DNA of 64,000 nucleotides from NCBI RefSeq assembly GCF_010550245.1, contig NZ_JAAGLU010000018.1:1-64000 (forward strand), in the 5' to 3' direction. The notes below the pieces were generated by a model. It was not told the origin of the DNA and ran no database searches. It was given only the letters and a program-made list of their open reading frames with translations. A program made the translations under genes and the position numbers. Source of the stretch: Streptomyces sp. SID12501. GTDB taxonomy: Bacteria > Actinomycetota > Actinomycetes > Streptomycetales > Streptomycetaceae. Below, in pieces: positions 1 to 6,889 of this stretch (within the stretch, counting starts at the first letter, position 1; every line of letters begins with the position of its first letter).

Positions 1-3
1 CGC

Positions 4-73
4 GGGGCTCCGGGCGGCCATGTTCCTTAAGCCATTTCATCGGCTCAACCATGACAGCCATACCCGGAGCCCC
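4..73. repeat. 11-bp inverted repeat flanking the dksA-like gene leader
   Basis: The arms GGGGCTCCGGG (4-14) and CCCGGAGCCCC (63-73) are perfectly complementary and separated by 48 bases. A hairpin here would lie about 60 bases upstream of the first gene. It may be a terminator of a gene left of the window or a leader structure; the sequence alone does not decide. Confidence 0.45.
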
Positions 74-131
74 TGAGCCCCACCGATCTTACGAATGACC
101 AGTTCGAACCCACCAAGAAGGTAGGACCGCC

Positions 132-458
132 ATGTCGCTCGATACGCCCCGGACCGAAACCCGTCGTGAGCGGCTGACGGCCCACGAAGCCCTCCAGCGC
201 CTCGAACACGAACGCGCCTCCCGCCTCACCCAGTTGCGGGCGATCGGCGAGGCCGGGCCTGCCGCGGAGGAACAGATGATGTCCACGCAGAAAGACACCA
301 TCCGGCGAGTCCTCACCGAGGTGGAGGCCGCCATCACCCGGGTCCAGGACGGCAGTTACGGCGTCTGCCGCAACTGCTCGGGCCCGATCCCGGTCGAGCG
401 CCTGGAGATCCTGCCCTACACACCGTTCTGTGTCCCCTGCCAGCGCGACGCCGCCTGA
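132..458 (+). CDS. DksA/TraR-family zinc-finger protein (first copy)
   Basis: A 108-residue protein of the DksA/TraR C4 zinc-finger type, a family whose members act at RNA polymerase or as small regulatory proteins. The N-terminal two thirds are charged and helical, with a predicted helical hairpin at about residues 10-75. The C-terminal zinc ribbon has CRNC near residue 76 and CVPC near residue 101, so all four metal ligands are present. It lacks a clear acidic DksA coiled-coil tip, so a ppGpp-type role is not assured. The ATG follows a weak AGAAGGTAGGA ribosome binding site. A second, longer paralogue starts 50 bases downstream, so the two are probably co-transcribed. Confidence 0.85.
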   Translation: MSLDTPRTETRRERLTAHEALQRLEHERASRLTQLRAIGEAGPAAEEQMMSTQKDTIRRVLTEVEAAITRVQDGSYGVCRNCSGPIPVERLEILPYTPFCVPCQRDAA

Positions 459-507
459 CGAACGCCCGTCCGCCTTCCCTTCTCCGCCCTGCCCAGGGGG
501 TGACTTG

Positions 508-879
508 GTGAACCACCAGACCGTCGACGACCGCGACGCCATTCTGTCGATCGAGGACTTCGCCGCACTGCGCGACAACCTGCACGAACAACGTCTGTTC
601 CGCCGGGAACAGCTGCAGCAGCTCTCTGCCGCCGCCACGACGCGCGCCGACGCGCTTCTCGACCGGCAGGCCGCTTCCCAGATCGAGGTCCGCGTGAAGC
701 TCGCCGCCTCCGCCCGCATGGTCCTCGACGACGTCGAAGCCGCTCTCACCCGCATGGACCACAACAGCTACGGCACCTGTCACCTGTGCCGCGGGCCCAT
801 CGCCCGCGAACGGCTGATGATCGTGCCGCAGGCCCGCTACTGCGCCCGCTGCCAGCAGGTCAGGGAGGCGGGTCGGTGA
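508..879 (+). CDS. DksA/TraR-family zinc-finger protein (second copy)
   Basis: A 123-residue relative of the preceding gene. The GTG at 508 is chosen because a good AGGGGG ribosome binding site ends seven bases upstream; an in-frame ATG at 430 would overlap the previous gene and lacks such a site. An N-terminal helical region (residues 10-85, rich in Glu, Arg and Leu) is followed by CHLC and CARC zinc-ligand pairs. It shares the YGTC/YGVC entry to the zinc ribbon with its neighbour, so the pair looks like a tandem duplication with divergence. The stop overlaps the GTG of the next gene by four bases, implying translational coupling to the actin-like protein. Confidence 0.85.
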   Translation: MNHQTVDDRDAILSIEDFAALRDNLHEQRLFRREQLQQLSAAATTRADALLDRQAASQIEVRVKLAASARMVLDDVEAALTRMDHNSYGTCHLCRGPIARERLMIVPQARYCARCQQVREAGR

Positions 880-1691
880 CCACCGCACCCGGTCCCCGTG
901 CCCCGGCCGCCCGGCACCGCTCGTGGCCCCGGTGCCGGCAGTGCACCGGCATCGCCCTGGATCTGGGCAGCGCCCGCACCCGCGCCTGGACGTCCGGGCG
1001 GCGGGGGATCCTCGATGTGCCCACAGTGACCTTCCCTGGCGTCGGCGGCACACACCCCGTCCAGCGCGGCACCATTGTCGACGCTCCCGGAACCGCCCGG
1101 ATGCTCCATCGGCTGCTCGGCCGGCGGCTGCCCCGTTTCGGCCGGCCTCTGCTCATCCTGACCACACCGGCGCTGGGCGGAGTCGCCTACCGGGCCACGG
1201 CCCGCACCGCGGTCGAGGTCCTGCGCCCGCACGCGGTACTGACCGTCCCCACCGCGCGCGCCGTGGCCATGGCCGTGGACGCCGACCTGACCCACCCCCT
1301 GCTCGTCGTCGACATCGGTGCGCACCTCACCGAGGTCACGCTTCTCACCGACGGCGCGGTGACCGACGCCCGCCACACCGCCCTGGGCACCACCGACCTG
1401 GACAGTCGCACGCCGCCCGCGCGGATCGCCGAAGCGGTCGTCGCGATGGTGACCGCCATGCTGGACCAGGACACCACGGCCCAGACGCTCGACGCCCTCC
1501 AGCGGGGCGCACTCCTCGCCGGCGGGGGCGCGCTACGACCCGACCTCACCTACCGCCTCACCGGGCAACTGCACGCTCCCGTCCAGACTGTCCCCGCCCC
1601 GCACACCGCAGCGGTCCGCGGCGCCGCGAAACTCCTCCAGGCCGCCCACACCCACCCAGGGCTGAGGACTGAGGGTGGCAGGGCGGACTGA
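876..1691 (+). CDS. Short MreB/FtsA-like actin-fold ATPase
   Basis: A 271-residue protein with the two phosphate-binding signatures of the actin/Hsp70 superfamily: GIALDLGSARTRAW at about residues 26-39 and LLVVDIGAHLTEVTLL at about 145-160, plus a late glycine-rich adenosine segment (LLAGGGALRPDL, near 212). It is shorter than typical MreB (about 340 residues). The family polymerises on nucleotide and shapes the cell wall, but a divergent short member such as this could have another role. The GTG at 876 overlaps the upstream stop (GTGA) and has GGGAGG seven bases before it, so it is coupled to the two DksA-like genes. Nothing visible shows its partner. Confidence 0.7.
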   Translation: MTTAPGPRAPAARHRSWPRCRQCTGIALDLGSARTRAWTSGRRGILDVPTVTFPGVGGTHPVQRGTIVDAPGTARMLHRLLGRRLPRFGRPLLILTTPALGGVAYRATARTAVEVLRPHAVLTVPTARAVAMAVDADLTHPLLVVDIGAHLTEVTLLTDGAVTDARHTALGTTDLDSRTPPARIAEAVVAMVTAMLDQDTTAQTLDALQRGALLAGGGALRPDLTYRLTGQLHAPVQTVPAPHTAAVRGAAKLLQAAHTHPGLRTEGGRAD

Positions 1692-1839
1692 CCGCGCAGC
1701 TGCCGCGCCCCTGCCACGGAGGCGAAGCAGACGTCGGTGACCTACTCGTACCGGACCGTTGAGGCGCGGAACCTGACGCGGCGCCGGTGGGGCCCGGTAT
1801 CCGCACGATGTGGAAGGCCTTCTCCATCCACTCCAGGTC

Positions 1840-2274
1840 TTACCCGGGGCTGTTCTCGTCCTCGGGCAGTGCCTCCATCTTCCGCAGGAGTCCAAGAAGT
1901 GCCTCGCGTTCCGTCTCCGCCAGAGTTTCGAAGCACTCCGCCAGCACCGAGTTCGCCACCTCGTGGCCCGCCTTCAGCACCCGCTCCCCATCAGGGGTGA
2001 GGTGATGCTCGAACCGTCGGCCGTGCCCGGGGCGCCGGTCCACCAGCCCCTGTGCCACCAGTCGGCCGGCGAGCGTGCCGAACGCCTGCTCGCTCTGGAA
2101 TGTCGACACCGCCAGCTCCCGGGCGCTGGCGCCGGGCGTGCGGGCGATCGCGCGTAGCGCGTCCCACTGTGCGAGCGTGCTGCCGATCGACGCGAGGCGG
2201 CTGTCGAGCGCTCGGTGCTGGCGGTACTGGGCGGCCTTCACGGCCTTGCCGAGGATCTGCAGTTCAACGGGCAT
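1840..2274 (-). CDS. MarR-family transcriptional regulator
   Basis: A 144-residue winged-helix protein with the MarR layout: N-terminal dimerisation helix, then LAQWDALRAI, the HTH around ARELAVSTFQSEQAFGTLAGRL, and the wing VDRRPGHGRRFEHHLT. It ends with a second dimerisation helix. Start at 2274 (MPVELQIL) is preferred because a longer in-frame start at 2340 would place the divergent operator inside the coding region and overlap the neighbouring gene. It is transcribed away from an alpha/beta hydrolase; the 64-base gap is unusually A+T-rich and holds a 30-bp palindrome, so it probably represses itself and the hydrolase, with a small-molecule inducer. Confidence 0.85.
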   Translation of the reverse strand: MPVELQILGKAVKAAQYRQHRALDSRLASIGSTLAQWDALRAIARTPGASARELAVSTFQSEQAFGTLAGRLVAQGLVDRRPGHGRRFEHHLTPDGERVLKAGHEVANSVLAECFETLAETEREALLGLLRKMEALPEDENSPG

Positions 2275-2295
2275 GCCCAGCAGACTAACACGATG

Positions 2296-2325
2296 ACTAA
2301 GCTTGCTTATATAAATATCTTTAGT
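2296..2325. promoter_or_regulatory. Candidate MarR operator and divergent promoter
   Basis: A 30-bp imperfect palindrome centred on TTATATAA, with outer arms ACTAA and TTAGT; 10 of 15 half-site positions match. It lies in the short A+T-rich gap between the MarR gene and the hydrolase. The TATAAAT-like core can serve as a -10 element on either strand, so binding would block both promoters. Confidence 0.6.
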
Positions 2326-2338
2326 TACAGTCCTGGCC

Positions 2339-3100
2339 ATGACTTCGGAACTGACACTCACCGAATCCGGCCCCGCCACCGGCCGCCCCGTCCTCGTGCT
2401 GCACGGCGGCGGTGGCCCCGCCACCGTCACCCCGATCGCCGAACACTTCAGCACGACGGCCCATACCCTGCTGCCCACCCACCCGGGCTGGAACGGCACC
2501 CCCAGGTCTGACCGCTTCACCACCGTGGCCGACCTCGCCGCCGCCTACCTGCACCTGCTCCGCGACCGCCATCTGTCCGACGTCCTGGTCATCGGCTCCT
2601 CGCTCGGCGGCTGGATCGCCGCCGAACTGGCCACGGCCGACACGGAGGGCCTGATCAGTGGGATCGCCCTGCTGAACTCGGCCGGCATCGAGGTCGACGG
2701 CGAACCGATCCGGGACTTCTTCAGCCTCGACGCGCGGGGCGTCGCCGAGTACGCCTTCCACGACTCCGAGCGGTTCTACATCGACCCGGCAACGCTCCCG
2801 GCCGAGCGACTCGCCGTCATGCAGGCCAACATGGCAGCACTGCGCGTCTTCTCCGGCGGCCCCGCCATGAGCGACCCCGCCCTCCGCCCCCGCCTCGCGG
2901 CCGTCACCGTTCCCACTCTCGCCGTGTGGGGCGAGAGCGACCGCATCGTGACCCCGGCCTACGGCAAGGAGTACGCCGCGTCGTTCGCGAACGCCCGCTT
3001 CGAAGTCGTGGCGGAAGCAGGCCACTTGCCCCATCTCGAACAGCCCTCGCGCACCTTCGCCCTGCTCGACGCCTTCGCCGCCGAGACCGGGCGCAACTGA
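2339..3100 (+). CDS. Alpha/beta-fold hydrolase
   Basis: A 253-residue cytosolic alpha/beta hydrolase. Visible motifs are the oxyanion HGGGG near residue 22, the nucleophile elbow GSSLGG (Ser near 83), an acidic residue in VWGESDRIV near 200, and the catalytic His in EAGHLPHLEQP near 229. That completes a Ser-Asp-His triad. There is no signal peptide. The substrate cannot be told from sequence; epoxide, ester or haloalkane members look alike. It starts about 14 bases after the palindrome centre's downstream arm with almost no ribosome binding site, so the transcript may be nearly leaderless. Control by the divergent MarR protein is inferred from the shared promoter. Confidence 0.85.
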   Translation: MTSELTLTESGPATGRPVLVLHGGGGPATVTPIAEHFSTTAHTLLPTHPGWNGTPRSDRFTTVADLAAAYLHLLRDRHLSDVLVIGSSLGGWIAAELATADTEGLISGIALLNSAGIEVDGEPIRDFFSLDARGVAEYAFHDSERFYIDPATLPAERLAVMQANMAALRVFSGGPAMSDPALRPRLAAVTVPTLAVWGESDRIVTPAYGKEYAASFANARFEVVAEAGHLPHLEQPSRTFALLDAFAAETGRN

Positions 3101-3138
3101 GGAGCGTTCAGGTCACACATCGAGATCGGCAAGCCATT

Positions 3139-3292
3139 CGAAACATTCGAAAAAATGGGTCTGGAGCATTTACTCCGGACTCCGGAGACACGTCAATTCG
3201 AGTCACCTTCACCTTCATCGAGCGAGCCATTTATCCCGCTGAACAGGAATTACTGCCCCCAGGTGCAGCTGTCAGCATTTTCGAATGTTTCG
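3139..3292. promoter_or_regulatory. Paired xylanase-type operators upstream of the GH11 gene
   Basis: The 15-mer CGAAACATTCGAAAA at 3139-3153 recurs as its exact reverse complement at 3278-3292, 125 bases away. Both contain CGAAACATTCG, close to the CGAAAC/TTTCG-type operators described upstream of xylanase genes in Streptomyces. The stretch 3101-3394 holds no gene and is markedly A+T-richer than its surroundings. Confidence 0.65.
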
Positions 3293-3310
3293 AGGTGAAA
3301 ACCGAAACTA

Positions 3311-3339
3311 TTGACACCTGACGTGACCCGGCCAACACT
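3311..3339 (+). promoter_or_regulatory. Candidate promoter of the xylanase operon
   Basis: TTGACA at 3311-3316 is a consensus -35 element. A 17-base spacer leads to AACACT at 3334-3339, a weak -10. It lies 18 bases after the second CGAATGTTTCG motif and 55 bases before the GH11 start. Confidence 0.5.
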
Positions 3340-3394
3340 GTCGCGTGTTCAGCAGCTCCCATCGGTCCCACGAGGACGAGGAGGAAACACGCAC

Positions 3395-4078
3395 ATGAAC
3401 AAGGCACCCGCACCCGCATCCCGGCTCAGGCTTCTCATCAGTGGCATCTGCACCATGCTGCTGGTCGCCGTGGCCGCACTGACCCTGCCCGGCACCGCAC
3501 AGGCCGCCACGGTCGTCACCACCAACCAGACCGGCACCAACAACGGCTACTACTACTCGTTCTGGACCGACGCCCCCGGCACCGTCTCCATGACGCTCAA
3601 CTCCGGCGGCAACTACAGCACCGCATGGAGCAACTCCGGGAACTTCGTGGCCGGCAAGGGCTGGAGCAACGGCTCACGCAGGACCGTGAGTTACTCGGGC
3701 AGCTTCAACCCGTCCGGGAACGCCTACCTGGCACTGTACGGCTGGACGTCGAACCCGCTCGTCGAGTACTACATCGTCGACAACTGGGGCACCTACCGGC
3801 CCACGGGAACATACAAGGGCACGGTCACCAGCGACGGCGGTACGTACGACATCTACCAGACGACCCGCTACAACGCCCCGTCCGTGGAAGGCACCCGCAC
3901 CTTCAACCAGTACTGGAGCGTCCGGCAGTCGAAACGGACCGGCGGCACCATCACCACCGGCAACCACTTCGACGCCTGGGCCCGCGCCGGAATGCCCCTG
4001 GGCGGCTTCAACTACTACATGATCCTCGCCACCGAGGGTTACCACAGCAGCGGCAACTCCAACATCACGGTGGGCTAG
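3395..4078 (+). CDS. xlnC: GH11 endo-1,4-beta-xylanase, secreted
   Basis: A 227-residue secreted xylanase that cuts internal beta-1,4 bonds in xylan. Residues 1-38 form a signal peptide ending GTAQA-A. The GH11 jelly roll follows: YYYSFWTDAPGT, GKGWSNG, the nucleophile Glu in NPLVEYYIVDNWG, and the acid/base Glu in LATEGYHSSG near the C terminus. The length matches a single-domain GH11 enzyme with no carbohydrate-binding module. ATG 3395 follows GAGGAGGAAA. The esterase gene starts two bases after its stop, so the two form one operon, as known for xylanase/acetylxylan esterase pairs in Streptomyces. The gene symbol is by family likeness; xlnB is an equal possibility. Confidence 0.92.
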   Translation: MNKAPAPASRLRLLISGICTMLLVAVAALTLPGTAQAATVVTTNQTGTNNGYYYSFWTDAPGTVSMTLNSGGNYSTAWSNSGNFVAGKGWSNGSRRTVSYSGSFNPSGNAYLALYGWTSNPLVEYYIVDNWGTYRPTGTYKGTVTSDGGTYDIYQTTRYNAPSVEGTRTFNQYWSVRQSKRTGGTITTGNHFDAWARAGMPLGGFNYYMILATEGYHSSGNSNITVG

Positions 4079-4080
4079 CC

Positions 4081-4758
4081 ATGACCCTCATGAAAGCAAG
4101 GCGTCTCCCGTTACTGGCCGCCGCCGCTCTGGCCGCCGCCACCGTCCCCGCCGGCCACCCCGCCGCCCCGGCGCAGGCCGCCGCCTGCAACGGATATGTC
4201 GGGCTCACCTTCGACGACGGCCCGTCCACCAACACGACGGCCCTGCTGAGCGCCCTCACACGGAACGGGCTGCGGGCCACGATGTTCAACCAGGGCCAGT
4301 ACGCCGCCGCCAACCCGGCCCTGGTCCGAGCCCAGGTGAACGCCGGCATGTGGGTCGGCAACCACAGCTACACCCACCCGCATCTGACCCAGCTCGCCCA
4401 GTCACAGATCGACTCGGAGATCTCCCGGACCCAGCAGGCCATCGCCAACGCGGGCGGCGGCACTCCGGTGCTCTTCCGACCGCCGTACGGCGAGACCAAC
4501 GCGACGGTGAAGGCGGTCGCCGCCAAGTACGGTCTGACCCAGATCATCTGGGACGTCGACTCACAGGACTGGAACGGCGCCAGTACCGACGCGATCGTGC
4601 AGGCCGCCGCCCGGCTCACCAACGGACAGGTCATCCTCATGCACGACTGGTCCGCGAACACGCTCGCCGCGGTTCCACGCATCGCGCAGGGCCTGACCGG
4701 CCGCGGCCTGTGCGCCGGGAAGATCTCCCCGGCGACCGGCCGCGCCGTAGCCCCGTAG
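4081..4758 (+). CDS. axeA: CE4 acetylxylan esterase (polysaccharide deacetylase), secreted
   Basis: A 225-residue secreted CE4 esterase that removes acetyl groups from xylan so that the partner xylanase can act. A signal peptide ends at about residue 36 (APAQA-A). The five CE4 motifs are visible: TFDDGPS with the catalytic and metal Asp, the zinc HxxxH in NHSYTHPH, RPPYGETN, the DVDSQDW region, and LMHDW. No binding domain follows, unlike some longer AxeA proteins. ATG 4081 is two bases after the xylanase stop; a second ATG at 4090 is possible. Acetylxylan rather than chitin or peptidoglycan as substrate is inferred from the xylanase partner. Confidence 0.88.
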   Translation: MTLMKARRLPLLAAAALAAATVPAGHPAAPAQAAACNGYVGLTFDDGPSTNTTALLSALTRNGLRATMFNQGQYAAANPALVRAQVNAGMWVGNHSYTHPHLTQLAQSQIDSEISRTQQAIANAGGGTPVLFRPPYGETNATVKAVAAKYGLTQIIWDVDSQDWNGASTDAIVQAAARLTNGQVILMHDWSANTLAAVPRIAQGLTGRGLCAGKISPATGRAVAP

Positions 4759-4792
4759 CCGACTCCTCCGAGTACAGCGGTACCCCGCACCC

Positions 4793-4825
4793 GGTGGCGC
4801 GGCAGCCCACAGCTGCCGCGCCACC
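4793..4825. terminator. Strong hairpin terminator after the xylanase operon
   Basis: Perfect 14-bp stem: GGTGGCGCGGCAGC at 4793-4806 pairs with GCTGCCGCGCCACC at 4812-4825 around a five-base loop. It begins 35 bases after the esterase stop. No U-tract follows, as is common in Streptomyces. Confidence 0.8.
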
Positions 4826-5111
4826 TCCTGTATGCCCACCCTCTCCGCTCCCGCGCTCCGCGACCATTTCCAGCGCCCTGAAATCGCCGACCGCCACCCG
4901 CCGGTGACCACCCCGACCATCCTGACCGGCGGTCGGCGGAGCCACGACGCCATGGGCCACAAGGAGGAGGCAGGCGCTGCCCGACTGGTACCGCGGTACC
5001 ACCCGGTTACCGAAGACTCCCCTGTGGTCCCAGAGAACCGGGCCGCGGCGCCCGTAACTTCGAACGCAGATGCCGCGCCGCGGCCGAGTTCGAAGCGAGA
5101 AGGGCCCGCCC
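4826..5111. promoter_or_regulatory. Intergenic region with a 14-bp perfect palindrome upstream of the ABC operon
   Basis: No gene is supported here. GGTACCGCGGTACC at 4987-5000 is a perfect palindrome about 110 bases before the ATP-binding protein. Two TTCGAA motifs flank a GC-rich stretch at about 5060-5098. These are candidate regulator sites for the ABC/two-component block. Confidence 0.4.
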
Positions 5112-6041
5112 ATGATCGAAGCACGTGAGCTCACCAAGCGGTACGGCGACAAGACGGTCGTCGACCACCTGAGCTTCATCGTCAAACCGGGCGAGGTGAC
5201 GGGCTTCCTGGGCCCCAACGGTGCGGGCAAGTCCACGACCATGCGCATGATCATCGGGTTGGACTCACCCACCGCCGGCTCGGTCACGGTCAACGGCAAG
5301 TCCTACGCCAGGCACGCCGCTCCGCTCCAGGAGATCGGCACCCTGCTGGAGGCCAAATCCGTGCACCCAGGCCGTACCGCCTTCAACCATCTGATGGCGC
5401 TCGCGCACACCCACGGCATTTCCCGCCGCCGGGTCGACGAGGTCATCGAGCTGGCCGGGCTGACCAGCGTGGCCGGCAAACGGGTGGGGGCCTTCTCCCT
5501 GGGCATGGGCCAGCGGCTCGGCATCGCCTCGGCCCTGCTCGGCGACCCGGCCATCGTCATGCTCGACGAACCCGTCAACGGCCTCGACCCCGAGGGCGTG
5601 CTGTGGGTACGCAACCTCCTGCGCGGCCTGGCCGACGAGGGCCGCGCCGTGATGCTCTCCTCGCACCTGATGAGCGAGACCGCGCTGATCGCCGACCACC
5701 TGGTGATCATCGGACGGGGCCGGCTGCTCGCGGACACCACGGTCGACGACTTCACCCGGGAGGCAGGCGGCTCCGGCGTGAAGGTCGCCACCACCGAAGC
5801 CGTGAAACTGCGTTCGCTGCTGGCCGGCCCGGAGGTCACGATCAGCTCCTCCGCCGCCGAGGAACTGGTGGTCGTAGGACGTGACGCCCGGGAGATCGGG
5901 GTGATCGCCGCTCAGCACGGGGTGGCGCTGTACGAACTCACCCCGCAGACAGTCTCCTTGGAGACGGCCTTCATGGAACTCACCCACGACGCCGTGGAGT
6001 ACCAGAGCGCTCCCGCCGACTCCGAGCGAAAGGCCGCCTGA
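5112..6041 (+). CDS. ABC transporter ATP-binding protein
   Basis: A 309-residue ATPase of the DrrA/CcmA-like exporter class. Walker A is GPNGAGKST near residue 36, the signature is SLGMGQ near 136, Walker B is IVMLDEP near 155 with the D-loop NGLDPEG, and the H-loop His is in SSHLMSE near 188. The C-terminal 90 residues are an extra domain typical of this class. ATG 5112 gives the usual start IEARELTKRYG. The next gene begins inside its stop codon (TGATG), so ATPase and permease are coupled. Such pairs often export lantibiotics, antibiotics or lipids; the substrate is not visible here. The adjoining histidine kinase and response regulator probably control it. Confidence 0.92.
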   Translation: MIEARELTKRYGDKTVVDHLSFIVKPGEVTGFLGPNGAGKSTTMRMIIGLDSPTAGSVTVNGKSYARHAAPLQEIGTLLEAKSVHPGRTAFNHLMALAHTHGISRRRVDEVIELAGLTSVAGKRVGAFSLGMGQRLGIASALLGDPAIVMLDEPVNGLDPEGVLWVRNLLRGLADEGRAVMLSSHLMSETALIADHLVIIGRGRLLADTTVDDFTREAGGSGVKVATTEAVKLRSLLAGPEVTISSSAAEELVVVGRDAREIGVIAAQHGVALYELTPQTVSLETAFMELTHDAVEYQSAPADSERKAA

Positions 6042-6871
6042 TGACCTCCACCACCCTCGCCCCGGAGATCTCCGGCACGCCTGTTCACAAGGTGACCAGT
6101 CGCCGGGTGCTGCGCTCGGAATGGGCCAAGTTCTGGACGCTGCGGTCGAGTTGGATCACGTTGACCGTCGGCGTGGTCCTGCTGATCGCCTTCGGCGCGA
6201 TCGCGTCCGCCACCTACAGTCCGGACGCCGCCACGAATCAGGGGCCCGGGCCGAGCTCCGGCATCAGTGACGCGGTGAGTCTGGCCCTGACCGGCGTGAC
6301 CTTCGCGTCGCTGGCCGTGGGCGTGCTCGGCGTGCTGCTCTCCGCGGGCGAGTACAGCACCGGCATGATCCGCTCCACCCTCGCCGCGGTGCCGCGCCGG
6401 CTGCCCGTGCTGTGGGCGAAGAGCGCCGTGATCGGGCCGATCGCACTGATCCTCACCATGATCGCCGCGCTGGCGGCGTTCCAGCTGGGCACGCTGGGTC
6501 TGGACGGCGAGAAGATCGCGCTGTCCCTGAGTGACGACGGTGTGCTGCGCAGCCTGGCCGGCGCCGGCGTCTACCTCGGCCTGGTGGCCGTGTTCGGCGT
6601 GGCGCTGGGGATGCTGCTGCGTTCCTCCGCCGGAGCCATCGCCGCTCTCGTCGGTATTCTCCTCATCCTCCCCGGCCTCGCCTCGCTGCTGCCCGACTCG
6701 CTGTACGACAACATCAACCCCTACTTCCCCAGCAACGCGGGCTCGGCCGTCTACGCACTGCAGCAGTCCTCCGACTCCCTGTCGCCCGGGGCGGGACTCG
6801 CGGTCTTCGCCGGCTGGGTGGCCCTGACTCTCGCCGGCGCCGCCTTCCGCCTGGTCCGGACCGACGTCTGA
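6041..6871 (+). CDS. ABC-2-type transporter permease
   Basis: A 276-residue membrane protein with about six hydrophobic segments: residues 38-58, 84-108, 128-152, 175-195, 199-218 and 251-270. The N-terminal RVLRSEWAKFWTLRSSW is the usual cytoplasmic start of permeases paired with single ATPases. The ATG overlaps the last base of the ATPase stop. Two copies of each subunit would form the exporter. Substrate is unknown. The histidine kinase begins 18 bases downstream, so the four genes from 5112 to 8928 look like one transcription unit. Confidence 0.88.
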   Translation: MTSTTLAPEISGTPVHKVTSRRVLRSEWAKFWTLRSSWITLTVGVVLLIAFGAIASATYSPDAATNQGPGPSSGISDAVSLALTGVTFASLAVGVLGVLLSAGEYSTGMIRSTLAAVPRRLPVLWAKSAVIGPIALILTMIAALAAFQLGTLGLDGEKIALSLSDDGVLRSLAGAGVYLGLVAVFGVALGMLLRSSAGAIAALVGILLILPGLASLLPDSLYDNINPYFPSNAGSAVYALQQSSDSLSPGAGLAVFAGWVALTLAGAAFRLVRTDV

Positions 6872-6889
6872 GCTGCGAAACCAGCGACA

